Translations under genes and position numbers: made by a program | Source of the DNA: Thalassobaculum_A sp040219215 | GTDB lineage: Bacteria > Pseudomonadota > Alphaproteobacteria > Thalassobaculales > Thalassobaculaceae | DNA: 64,000 bases | NCBI RefSeq assembly: GCF_040219215.1 | Contig: NZ_JAVJSX010000003.1 | Coordinates: 124,001 to 188,000, forward strand | Direction of reading: 5' to 3' | Shown: piece after piece, positions 7,827 through 16,350 of the stretch | Numbering within the stretch: position 1 is the stretch's first letter | Layout: each line of letters starts with the position of its first letter | The notes under the pieces: model-generated | Database searches by the model: none | The model's input: the letters and a program-made list of their open reading frames with translations, nothing else | What the model was told of the DNA's origin: nothing

Positions 7827-10166
7827 TCACGCTGCCTGCTTCGCCTTGGCGTCCTGGATCGCCTGCCAGATCACCAGCGGGGTCGCCGGCATGTCGATGT
7901 GGGTCAGGCCGGTGGTCTCCTGCAACGCGTTGACCAGGGCCGAGATCAACGCCGGCGGGGCGCCGATCGCGCCCGCCTCGCCCGACCCCTTGATGCCGAG
8001 CGGGTTGGTGGTGCAGCGCACGTTGTGGACGTTGAAATCGAACATCGGTACGTCGACCGCCCGCGGCAGGGTGTAGTCCATGAACGATCCGGTCACCAGC
8101 TGGCCGGAGCCGTCCTCGTACACCGTGTGCTCCTGCATCGCCTGACCGAAGCCCTGGACGATGCCGCCATGGACCTGGCCGGCCAGCAGCGCCGGGTTGA
8201 TGGTCTCGCCGAAGTCGTCGACGATCGTGTAGCGCTCGATCGCCAGCTCGCCGGTATCCGGGTCGACCTCGACCTCGCAGATGTGGCAGCCGTTCGGATA
8301 GGTCGCGGCTTCCGGCACCCGCTCGTGGATCTCGTCAAGGCCGGGAGCCATGCCGTCGTCGAGGTTCGACATCTCCTTCGAGGCCCTGGCCACCTCCTCG
8401 ATGGTCATGTGCTTGTCGGTGCCGGCGACGGTGAACACGCCGTCGGCGAACTCGATGTCGGCGGACGCCGCCTCCATGGCGTTGGCCGCGATCTTGCGGG
8501 CCTTCTCGACGATCTGCCGGCCGGCCAGCAGCACGGCCGCTCCGCCGACCGGGACCGAACGCGAACCGCCGGTCATGCCGACCGGCACCTCATCGGTGTC
8601 GCCCTGGATCACCTTCACCTTGTCGCCGTCGATGCCGATGGTGTCGGACAGGATCTGGGCGTAGGCAGTCTCGTGGCCCTGGCCGTTCGACTGGGTGCCG
8701 ATGCGGATCTCGACCCGGCCATCATCGGTGAAGCGCACGTCGGCGGTCTCAGGATTGCCGCCGCCGCACTTCTCGATGTAATAGCCCATGCCGATGCCGC
8801 GCAGCTTGCCGCGCTTCTTCGCCTCGTCCTGGCGCGGCTTGAAGCCGGCCCAGTCGGCGCGCTGCATCGCCTCTTCCATCAGGGTCCGGAACTCGCCGGT
8901 GTCGTACACGTTGCCGAGCGGCGTGGTGTAGGGCATCGCCTCGGGCGGGATGAAGTTGCGCCGCCGCACCTCGTCCGGGGTCAAACCCATCTCGTGGCCG
9001 ACACAGTCGACCACCCGCTCGATCAGATATGCCGCTTCCGGCCGGCCGGCGCCACGATAGGCGTCGGTCGGGGTGGTGTTGTTCAGTACGCCCTTCACGT
9101 TCACGTAGATATGCGGGACCGTGTAGACGCCCGACAGCATGTGGGTGCCCGCGGCGGTCGGGATGAACGCGCTGAAGTGGCTGAGATAGCCGCCCAGCGC
9201 GGCGTAGGTGGTTACCCGCAGAGCCTGAATCACGCCGTTGGAATCGACGGCCGCCTCGGCGTAGGAAACGTTGTCGCGGCCCTGGATGTCGCTGACGAAC
9301 GCCTCGGATCGTTCCGGCAGGTACTTTACCGCCCGCTTCAGCTTGCGCGAGGCCCAGGTGCACAGCGCCTGCTCGGGGTACAGGAAGATCTTCATGCCGA
9401 AGCCGCCACCGACGTCGGAGGTGCGGCAGCGCAGCTTGGCCGGCTCGATCTTCAGCACCGCCTCGGCCAGCATGGTCTGAAACACATGCGGGCCCTGGGT
9501 CGACGACCACAGGGTCGAGCGGTCGGTCGCCGGATCGTACTCGGCGACCACCGGGCGGACCTCCATGGAATTGACCACGACGCGGTTGTTCACCACCCGC
9601 ACCTTCACGGACCTGTGGGCCTTGGCAAAGGCGGCATCGACCGCTGCCTTGTCGCCGTCCTCCCAGTCGAAGGCGAGGTTGTTGGGGATGTGGTCGTACA
9701 ACTGAGGGGCACCATCGGCGATCGCGCCCTCGGTGTCGACGGTGGCTTCCAGCTCGTCGAACTCGACCTCGATCAGTTCGGCGGCGTCGCGGGCCTGCAC
9801 CTGGGTCTCAGCAACCACGAGCGCGATCGGATCGCCTACGTGGCGGACCTTGACCTTGGCCAGAATCGGCCGCGGCGTGTCGGCGCGCGGGCTGCCGTCC
9901 TTGTTGTTGGCCGGCGGCACACAGGGCAGGTCGCCAAGACCGTCCGCCGCAACGTCAGCTCCGGTGTAGACCGCAATGACACCCGGCGCCGCGCTGGCCG
10001 CCTCGATATCAATGCTCCTGATCACCGCGTGCGCCACCGGCGAGCGCAGGATCGCCGCCCGGGCGGCGCCCTCGACCTCGATATCATCCGTGTACCGCCC
10101 GGCGCCCGTCAGCAGCCGGTTGTCTTCCACGCGGTGCACACCTTGGCCGATTGCGAACTTCACCAT
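7827..10166 (-). CDS. Xanthine dehydrogenase/CO dehydrogenase family molybdopterin-binding subunit, form II CoxL-like
   Basis: 779 residues, full length for the large subunit of molybdenum hydroxylases. The family signature loop reads AYRGAGR at residues 369-375, the form II sequence, rather than AYXCSFR of true aerobic CO dehydrogenase; the C-terminal GSGEAGAIGAP carries the catalytic glutamate. Form II enzymes are thought to hydroxylate aldehydes or N-heterocycles. GGAG lies upstream of the ATG. The medium FAD subunit (CoxM) and the 2Fe-2S subunit (CoxS) that normally sit beside it are not in the neighbourhood, so electron transfer partners must come from elsewhere in the genome. Confidence 0.92.
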   Translation of the reverse strand: MVKFAIGQGVHRVEDNRLLTGAGRYTDDIEVEGAARAAILRSPVAHAVIRSIDIEAASAAPGVIAVYTGADVAADGLGDLPCVPPANNKDGSPRADTPRPILAKVKVRHVGDPIALVVAETQVQARDAAELIEVEFDELEATVDTEGAIADGAPQLYDHIPNNLAFDWEDGDKAAVDAAFAKAHRSVKVRVVNNRVVVNSMEVRPVVAEYDPATDRSTLWSSTQGPHVFQTMLAEAVLKIEPAKLRCRTSDVGGGFGMKIFLYPEQALCTWASRKLKRAVKYLPERSEAFVSDIQGRDNVSYAEAAVDSNGVIQALRVTTYAALGGYLSHFSAFIPTAAGTHMLSGVYTVPHIYVNVKGVLNNTTPTDAYRGAGRPEAAYLIERVVDCVGHEMGLTPDEVRRRNFIPPEAMPYTTPLGNVYDTGEFRTLMEEAMQRADWAGFKPRQDEAKKRGKLRGIGMGYYIEKCGGGNPETADVRFTDDGRVEIRIGTQSNGQGHETAYAQILSDTIGIDGDKVKVIQGDTDEVPVGMTGGSRSVPVGGAAVLLAGRQIVEKARKIAANAMEAASADIEFADGVFTVAGTDKHMTIEEVARASKEMSNLDDGMAPGLDEIHERVPEAATYPNGCHICEVEVDPDTGELAIERYTIVDDFGETINPALLAGQVHGGIVQGFGQAMQEHTVYEDGSGQLVTGSFMDYTLPRAVDVPMFDFNVHNVRCTTNPLGIKGSGEAGAIGAPPALISALVNALQETTGLTHIDMPATPLVIWQAIQDAKAKQAA

Positions 10167-10408
10167 GTCGCTGTCTCCGCTTGCGCGATGATGTGGGGCT
10201 CCTTCGAGCGACGGCGTGAGGCAGGCTGCACGCCCGAACGCTTGAGGACGAACTCGTCTTTAACCATTCTAAAGCGGAATCGTCCGAAGGCCACCCCTCG
10301 TATCGCAGCGCACCATTGCCGGAACGGAACGCGCCGAGGGTGATGACGGGCGCCGCCGGGTGCAGTATCACGGGTCGCACGCTCGCTCCTGTTGAAAGGC
10401 GCAACCCA

Positions 10409-10876
10409 ATGCCGGCCGAAATCGAGCGCAAGTATCTGGTAACCGGTTCCGAGTGGAGCGACGCTAGCGCTCCGTCGGTTCAGATCCGCCAAGCGTACAT
10501 CGCCAACACACCGCTGGCGTCCGTACGGGTGCGAATCAAGGGTACGACGTCGGCTTTCCTCACGATAAAGGGCGCCGACGCAGCGCTGTCACGCGCCGAG
10601 GTGGAAACCGCGATCACCGTCGCCCAGGCCGAAGAACTGCTGACGATGCGTCAGGGCGCGGTGATCGAGAAATCCCGGTTCCGCGTGCCATTCGGCGGCC
10701 TGATGTGGGAGATCGACGTGTTCGAGGGCGAGAACGCCGGATTGATCATCGCCGAGGTCGAGGTGCCGACCGCCGACCACGCAGTCGAGTTGCCGCCGTG
10801 GGTTGGCCAGGAGGTCACCGGCGACGCCCGCTACTACAACGCCAATCTGGCGAGCGACCCGATCCGAGGAGCGTGA
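10409..10876 (+). CDS. CYTH domain protein (triphosphate tunnel metalloenzyme family)
   Basis: 155 residues. It begins with the defining ExExK signature EIERKYLV (residues 4-11) and has alternating basic strands (SVRVRIKG, FLTIKG) and acidic strands (WEIDVFEG, IIAEVEVP) that line the tunnel of CYTH enzymes. These hydrolyse inorganic triphosphate or act on organic triphosphates such as thiamine triphosphate. I chose the ATG at 10409 over one at 10316 because the signature always sits at the very N-terminus and GAAAGG precedes it. It stands alone, 77 nt before the M81 gene. Confidence 0.88.
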   Translation: MPAEIERKYLVTGSEWSDASAPSVQIRQAYIANTPLASVRVRIKGTTSAFLTIKGADAALSRAEVETAITVAQAEELLTMRQGAVIEKSRFRVPFGGLMWEIDVFEGENAGLIIAEVEVPTADHAVELPPWVGQEVTGDARYYNANLASDPIRGA

Positions 10877-10953
10877 CGACCGGGTCGCGGCGGGCTTATG
10901 CTCGCCGGACCCACCTCTTCGACCCCTCGCCTTGCACAGCTCTGGAGGATCCG

Positions 10954-12453
10954 ATGCGCGTCGTCATGGCCATGATGCAGCATGAAACCAACACCTTCTC
11001 CACCGTCCCGACCCCGCTCGCCCGGTTCTCGCGCGGCAACGCCAAGCCGGTCCCGCTCGAAGGTCAGGCAGCGATCGACGCGTTCCGCAACACCGGCACC
11101 GCACTCGGCGCGTTCATCGAGTTGGCCGAGGCCGAGGGCCTGGAGATGGTCGTACCAATGGCGGCCAGCGCCTGGCCGAGCGGCCCGGTGGAGGACGCCG
11201 CCTATACCTACATGACCGACCGCATCTGCGCCGCGGTCGAACAGGGCTGCGACGCCATCCTGCTGCACCTGCACGGCGCCATGGTCACCGAATCGCTTGA
11301 GGACGGCGAAGGCGCGCTGCTGGCCCGGGTCCGCGCGCTGGCGCCGAACACCCCGATCGGCGTCGCCCTCGACATGCACACCAATCTCTATCCGGCGATC
11401 GTCGACAGCGCCGACGTAGTCGCCGGCTACCAGACCTACCCGCACATCGACGTCTACGAGACCGGAATCCGCGCGGCCAAGCCGATCCTGGCCATGCTGA
11501 AAGGCAAGGCCAAGCCGACCATGGCCTGGGGCAACCGGCCGATGTTGCCCCACGTGATGCGCCAGGGGACCGACGACTTCCCGAACAGCGCGATCCAGGC
11601 GCTGTGCGCGAAGATGGAGGCCGACGGCGCGCTGTGTGCCACCTTCTTCACCGGCTTCCCGCACGCCGACATCGAGCTTGCCGGGTCCAGCGCGGTGGTC
11701 GTCACCGACGGCGACCAGAGCAAAGCCGACGCCCTGTGCCGCGAGATCCTCGATCTCGCCTGGAAGCACCGCGCCGAATTCGTCTACGAGATCGAGCCGC
11801 TGGACGAATCGCTGGCCCGGGCCAAGACGATGACCGAGGGCCCGATCGTGCTGCTCGACCACTACGACAACGCCGCCTCCGGCGGGTCGATGGACAGCAT
11901 GACCGTGCTGAAGGGCATCCTGGAAGCGGGACTCGACAACGTCGCGGCCTTCGCGGTCTGCGACCCCGAGGCGGTCACGGCCATGGCAAGAGCCGGGGTC
12001 GGCGAGACGGTGACCCTGTCGCTGGGCGGCAAGACCGACATGCCCTCGATCGGCCGCAAGGGTGAGCCCCTGGAAGTGACCGGCCGGGTGCGGCTGATTT
12101 CCGACGGGCGGTTCCGCAACATCGGGCCGATGAGCCGCGGCGTGCTGAACGACATGGGGCCGACCGCGGTGCTGGACACCGGCAAGGTCGAGATCGTCGT
12201 GGTCTCGACCCAGCAGGAACCGAATGACTACGCCTGCTTCCAGAGCCTCGGTATCGATCCGACCGCCAAGCGCTACCTGATGCTGAAGAGCCGGGTGCAC
12301 TGGCGGGCCGGCTTCAAGCCGATCGCCCGACAGATCGTCGACTGCGCTGGAGTCGGTGTGTGCACCTCCGACTACTCCATGCTCGACTTCAAGAACGTAC
12401 GCCGTCCTATCTATCCGTTGGACGAGGACCTGCAGCCGACGTCCACGGCGTAG
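10954..12453 (+). CDS. M81 family metallopeptidase, MlrC (microcystinase C)-like
   Basis: 499 residues, the usual length. N-terminus MRVVMAMMQHETNTFS carries a family zinc-ligand region; LDMHTNLYPAIV, YQTYPHIDVYETG and LDHYDNAASGGSMD are further conserved blocks. MlrC degrades linearised microcystin peptides in sphingomonads, but most homologues occur in strains with no link to microcystin and their substrate is unknown. The ATG at 10954 has GGAGG 5 nt upstream. It is followed after 24 nt by a DMT transporter, so the two may handle the same compound. Confidence 0.9.
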   Translation: MRVVMAMMQHETNTFSTVPTPLARFSRGNAKPVPLEGQAAIDAFRNTGTALGAFIELAEAEGLEMVVPMAASAWPSGPVEDAAYTYMTDRICAAVEQGCDAILLHLHGAMVTESLEDGEGALLARVRALAPNTPIGVALDMHTNLYPAIVDSADVVAGYQTYPHIDVYETGIRAAKPILAMLKGKAKPTMAWGNRPMLPHVMRQGTDDFPNSAIQALCAKMEADGALCATFFTGFPHADIELAGSSAVVVTDGDQSKADALCREILDLAWKHRAEFVYEIEPLDESLARAKTMTEGPIVLLDHYDNAASGGSMDSMTVLKGILEAGLDNVAAFAVCDPEAVTAMARAGVGETVTLSLGGKTDMPSIGRKGEPLEVTGRVRLISDGRFRNIGPMSRGVLNDMGPTAVLDTGKVEIVVVSTQQEPNDYACFQSLGIDPTAKRYLMLKSRVHWRAGFKPIARQIVDCAGVGVCTSDYSMLDFKNVRRPIYPLDEDLQPTSTA

Positions 12454-12477
12454 CCGCCTGAGCAAAGGCCATTTGCA

Positions 12478-13389
12478 TTGACCGACTCCACCGCCACGGC
12501 GCCCACCGACGGTCGCACCCCGATTCTCGCCGTCGCCCTGCTGGCGATGATCGCGGTGCTGTGGGGCTTCAATTGGCCGATCATGAAGATCGGCCTGGCG
12601 GAGATCCCGCCCTGGGTCTTCCGGGCCGGCGCCAGCATCGTGTCGTGCGCCGGGCTGTTCCTGATCTCGGCGGTTGCCGGCCACTCGCTGCGGGTGCCGC
12701 CGGGACAGTGGCGGGCGGTGATCCTCGGCGGAATCCTGAACATCACTTTCTTCAACATCTTCGTGGCGTACGGGGTCACGGCGATGGACGCCGGGCGCGC
12801 CGGCATCATCGGCTACACCATGCCGCTGTGGGCGACGCTGATCGGCACGGTGGTGCTGAAGGAGCGCCTGGGACCCCGCGCGATCGCCGGCCTGACGGTG
12901 GGATTGATCGGCATGGCGCTGTTGTTCTCGGTCGATGCGGCCGTGCTCACCGGTTCGGCGCTCGGCCCGCTGCTGGTGCTTGCCGGGGCCGCCTCCTGGG
13001 GTGCAGGCACCGTGGTGATCAAGCACGCCCGCCTGACCATGCCGATCACCGTCGCCGTGGCGTGGCAGCACCTGATCGGCGTGGTTCCGATCGCCATCGT
13101 GGCGGTCGCCTGGGACTGGCAGCACGTCGGCGAATGGAGCCTCTGGCCGGTGATGGCGCTGCTCTACAACATGCTGATCACCGGAATCATCTGCTACTGG
13201 GCGTACTTCAAGGTCGTTCAGATGCTGCCGGTCGTGGCGTCCACGGTCGGTACGCTGATGGTGCCGGTGATCGGGGTGTTCGCGAACCAGGTGATCTTCG
13301 GCGTAACGCCGCATCTGGTCGACTACGTCGCGCTGATCTGCGTCGCGGTCGCGGTGTTCTTGGTGGTGGTGCGACCGCGCCAGAGCTAG
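12478..13389 (+). CDS. DMT superfamily transporter (EamA, 10 TM)
   Basis: 303 residues with about ten membrane helices arranged as two EamA repeats; the first helix contains IAVLWGFNWPIMKIGL, a typical EamA start, and residues ~130-145 the first-repeat end GLIGMALLF. Initiation is at a TTG (12478), chosen because the first in-frame ATG (12547) would remove half of helix 1. Likely exports a small metabolite or amino acid derivative. It sits 24 nt behind the MlrC-like gene and is probably co-transcribed with it. Confidence 0.88.
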   Translation: MTDSTATAPTDGRTPILAVALLAMIAVLWGFNWPIMKIGLAEIPPWVFRAGASIVSCAGLFLISAVAGHSLRVPPGQWRAVILGGILNITFFNIFVAYGVTAMDAGRAGIIGYTMPLWATLIGTVVLKERLGPRAIAGLTVGLIGMALLFSVDAAVLTGSALGPLLVLAGAASWGAGTVVIKHARLTMPITVAVAWQHLIGVVPIAIVAVAWDWQHVGEWSLWPVMALLYNMLITGIICYWAYFKVVQMLPVVASTVGTLMVPVIGVFANQVIFGVTPHLVDYVALICVAVAVFLVVVRPRQS

Positions 13390-13510
13390 CTGCCGGTCAT
13401 CGGGCCGGTGGCCGGGAATGTTGCAGCGCAAACCGGTCGTTTCTGGTTTGACAGATCTCCATGTGCCGTGACTTTCATGATTGTCCGTACCGACTGAAGC
13501 CGGAGGTCAC

Positions 13511-14218
13511 ATGACCCGTTTCGCTCACTCAATCGTCGCCATCTCCGGTGCGGCCGGCAATCTCGGTCGAGCGGTCGCCACCCGGTTTGCCGCGGAGGGC
13601 GCCTCGCTGGTCTTGCTTGACCGCGACTCTCCGAGCCTCTCCGAGCTGGAAAAGTCCCTGCCCGGGACGCATCTCGTCGTTCCGGTCGACCTGACCGACC
13701 GCGCCGCGGTAAGGGGCGCGATCGACACCGCCGGCGACCGTCTAGGGACCATCAGTGTCGCCTGCGCTCTGGCCGGTGGATTCGCCATGGGACCTGCCGC
13801 GCATGAAACCTCGGCCGCGGACTGGGATCGGATGCACACGCTGAACCTCGGCACGCTGACCCCACTGCTGGCAGCGGTAACGCCGTCGATGATTGCCGCC
13901 CGATCCGGCAAGATCGTGACGGTCGGTGCCCACGCAGCGCTCAAGGGCGTGCCCGGCATGGCCGCCTATTGCGCCGCGAAGTCAGCCGTGATGCGAGTGA
14001 CGGAGAGTGCTGCCGCCGAACTTCGCGGCCATGGCATCAACGTGAACTGCGTCCTGCCGACCGTTCTGGACACGCCGGCCAACCGCGAGGCGATGCCAGA
14101 CGTCGAACCGACGAAATGGGTCAGTCCGGCACAGCTGGCCGCCGTCGTGGCGTTCCTGGCGTCCGATGATGCCAGCGCGATACACGGCGCTCTGCTGCCG
14201 GTAACCAGCCTGTCCTGA
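13511..14218 (+). CDS. SDR family oxidoreductase with atypical active site
   Basis: 235 residues with the Rossmann motif SGAAGNLGRA (residues 12-21), which fits the short-chain dehydrogenase/reductase family, and the catalytic YxxxK as Tyr153 and Lys157 (YCAAKSAV). The Ser that normally lies 13 residues before the Tyr is Ala140 (TVGAHAAL), as in dihydropteridine-reductase-like members. It would use NAD(P)H to reduce or oxidise an unknown substrate. CGGAGG precedes the ATG by 4 nt. Upstream (13390-13510) there is a perfect TTGACA at 13448 but no good -10 partner. Confidence 0.88.
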   Translation: MTRFAHSIVAISGAAGNLGRAVATRFAAEGASLVLLDRDSPSLSELEKSLPGTHLVVPVDLTDRAAVRGAIDTAGDRLGTISVACALAGGFAMGPAAHETSAADWDRMHTLNLGTLTPLLAAVTPSMIAARSGKIVTVGAHAALKGVPGMAAYCAAKSAVMRVTESAAAELRGHGINVNCVLPTVLDTPANREAMPDVEPTKWVSPAQLAAVVAFLASDDASAIHGALLPVTSLS

Positions 14219-14238
14219 ACCGACCGGCCGGGCGCTGA

Positions 14239-15489
14239 TCAGGGCGTCGCCAGGACTTCCGCCACCGCCAGGGCGACCACTTCGGTAGCGACCCTCAGGT
14301 CGGACAGCACCAGCCGCTCGTCCGCGCGGTGGCCGTTGGCGTCCAGGAAGGTGCGCGGCCCGGCGCCGTAGCCGATGGTCGGCACGCCAGCTTCGGCGTA
14401 CAGCCGGGCGTCGGTGTACAGCGGCACGCCCTCGACCGGAACCTCCTCGCCGAGCAGTCGCCGTGCGTGGTGCTGCACCGGGTCGATCAGCCTCTCCGCT
14501 CCATCCAGGCGGCGCAGCGGCGACGCCAGCAGCACCCGATTGATTTCGACATTGATCCCCGCTCGCCCGGCGACCGCCGCCTCGATCACGGCCCGAAGGC
14601 CGGCCTCGACCGCCGCCGGGTCTTCCTCCGGCGTCATCCGCCGGTCGAGCCGGACCGTGCAGCGATCCGGCACAACGTTGGTGTTGATGCCGCCGTTGAC
14701 CAGGCCGACCGTCAGGTTCGGATGGCCGATCCCGGGGATCTTCGATACCCGCTGTGGAAAGTCGCGCCGCTCGGCGTACAGGGCCTGCAGCACCGCGGTC
14801 ATCGCCTCGATCGCATCCGCACCCTCATCCGGCTTCGCGGCGTGGGCCGACCGGCCGCGAACCGTCACCTCCAGGTGCAGGCAGCCATTGTGGGCTGTCA
14901 CCACCGCGTGGCTGAACCCGGCGCTGATCGCGTAGTCCGGTTGACTCAGCCCCTGGCCAAGGATCCACGCCGGGCCGATTCCGCCACCGGTCTCCTCGTC
15001 ATAGGTCAGGTGCAGTTCGACCGTCCCGGACAACCGGCCGGCAATCGCCTCAAGTGCCAGAAGCGCGAAGGCGTAGGTCGCGAAGTCGGACTTCGAGACG
15101 GCAACGCCACGGCCGTACATCACCCCGTCGATCACTTCGCCGCCATACGGGTCATGCGTCCAGCCGTCGCCCGGCGGCACCACGTCGCCATGAGCGTTCA
15201 GCGCGACGACGGGGCCGTCGCCGAACCGCCGGCGCACAATCAGATTGGTGCACGAGACCATCCCGGCGGTGCGCACCACCTCGGCCGGCACCGCATGGCG
15301 CTCTACCGTGAAACCCAGCTCTTCCAGCAGACCGGCCGTAACCTCGGCGTGGGACGAGCAGTCTCCCGGCGGATTGTCGGACGGCTGCCGGACCAGGGCG
15401 CGCAGGAACCCGACCTGTTTGGTCCAGCCGGCATCGATCGCCTCGGCAATAGGCCCGATGACGGCATCGGAGGGACGGCTGGCAGGCAT
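14239..15489 (-). CDS. M20 family amidohydrolase/deacylase with altered metal site
   Basis: 416 residues in the ArgE/DapE/carboxypeptidase G2 layout: catalytic domain interrupted by a dimerisation domain (~ residues 205-310). His100 and Asp102 (NAHGDVVP), Glu165-Glu166 (YDEETGG) and His387 (NGHRADE) match the expected ligands and base. But the bridging aspartate position in GRGxxD is Val131 (GRGVAVSK) and the later Glu ligand region (usually GEPT) reads SAGFS. It may hydrolyse an N-acyl or N-carbamoyl compound with a changed metal arrangement. Last gene of the minus-strand TRAP unit, 12 nt after the acetyltransferase. Confidence 0.85.
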   Translation of the reverse strand: MPASRPSDAVIGPIAEAIDAGWTKQVGFLRALVRQPSDNPPGDCSSHAEVTAGLLEELGFTVERHAVPAEVVRTAGMVSCTNLIVRRRFGDGPVVALNAHGDVVPPGDGWTHDPYGGEVIDGVMYGRGVAVSKSDFATYAFALLALEAIAGRLSGTVELHLTYDEETGGGIGPAWILGQGLSQPDYAISAGFSHAVVTAHNGCLHLEVTVRGRSAHAAKPDEGADAIEAMTAVLQALYAERRDFPQRVSKIPGIGHPNLTVGLVNGGINTNVVPDRCTVRLDRRMTPEEDPAAVEAGLRAVIEAAVAGRAGINVEINRVLLASPLRRLDGAERLIDPVQHHARRLLGEEVPVEGVPLYTDARLYAEAGVPTIGYGAGPRTFLDANGHRADERLVLSDLRVATEVVALAVAEVLATP

Positions 15490-15501
15490 GCGATGACTTC
15501 C

Positions 15502-16350
15502 TTATCCAAGCTCGAATGTGGTGACGCCGAACAGCTTCGACAGCGGCAGCTCCGGCGCCCGCCCCCGGTACATGCGGGCGGTCTCGAACACCGGCGTCAG
15601 ACCATAGCGGCGCGCGAGCGCAACCGCATCGGCATTCGGTTCCGGCGTGTCCAGGGCAACCGTCACGCCGGGCATCGAGGCGACCAGCTGCCGGAACAAC
15701 AGGTCGGCACGATCGGCATCGTCGGCGAACAGCGGGCCGATCTTGGCGCCGTCCCGGCATGCCCGCACCACCCCGTACCCAGTGATGCGGCCCTCCTCCA
15801 GCAGCGTCCAGCCGGTGCGGGTATCGCCGTTCAGCCAGCACTGCAGGAACTTGTCCCGCGGCGCCGGAAAGAACGGCCGGTCGTAGGCAATCACCGCATC
15901 CGTCAGCGCCGGACCAATGCGAACCAGCCTGCCGTCGTCCGGCTTCTCCACCGCCGGCAGACCGCTCTGGCGAATGTTGCGGTACGCGAATTCGAAGCCG
16001 GACCTGCGGTAATTGTCCTGCTGGTCGACCACCCCGTCCAGGCCAACCACCCGGTCGCCCAGGCGTGCCATGCCGGCCTGCCAAAGCCGGTAGCCGATGC
16101 CACGCCCGCGAAGATCCGGCCGGCAGATGTAGAAACCGAGAAAGCCGAACGAGGCGCCGTAGCTGATGACCGAGATGGCCGCTGCCGGCTCGCCGTCGAG
16201 GAATGCCATCAGGAAACCGCCCGCGTCCTCGGCGCGGAAACACGCCGCGTCGGCGAGACCCGGGTTCCAGCCTTCCGCAGCGGCCCAGTCGACGGCGAGG
16301 TCGACCTCTGCTGCGGTCATCGAACGAATCTGGATTGAATCCGCCATCAT
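15502..16350 (-). CDS. Two-domain GNAT acetyltransferase (GNAT plus YitH/HolE-type C-terminal domain)
   Basis: 282 residues. The N-terminal GNAT domain (about 1-140) has the acetyl-CoA loop RPDLRGRGIGYRLW and GFEFAYRN; the C-terminal part (about 150-275) resembles the Acetyltransf_18 domain, with VALDTPEPNADAVALARRYG and FETARMYRG. The start at 16350 overlaps the puuE-like stop by 4 bp (ATGA), showing co-translation; a second ATG follows directly at 16347. Substrate unknown; operon context suggests acetylation of an amine released from the imported compound. Confidence 0.87.
   Translation of the reverse strand: MMADSIQIRSMTAAEVDLAVDWAAAEGWNPGLADAACFRAEDAGGFLMAFLDGEPAAAISVISYGASFGFLGFYICRPDLRGRGIGYRLWQAGMARLGDRVVGLDGVVDQQDNYRRSGFEFAYRNIRQSGLPAVEKPDDGRLVRIGPALTDAVIAYDRPFFPAPRDKFLQCWLNGDTRTGWTLLEEGRITGYGVVRACRDGAKIGPLFADDADRADLLFRQLVASMPGVTVALDTPEPNADAVALARRYGLTPVFETARMYRGRAPELPLSKLFGVTTFELG

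Noticed and set aside
7899..10343. 814-codon open frame on the plus strand, antisense to the CoxL-like gene
   Set aside because: Low-complexity translation rich in Arg, Gly, His and Val, no recognisable motif, complementary to a clear gene.
10834..13431. 865-codon open frame on the minus strand opposite the MlrC-like and DMT genes
   Set aside because: Spans two genes and their gap, His/Arg/Asp-rich, no family features.
13448..13476. Perfect TTGACA upstream of the SDR gene
   Set aside because: No acceptable -10 hexamer at 16-18 nt, so not listed as a promoter.
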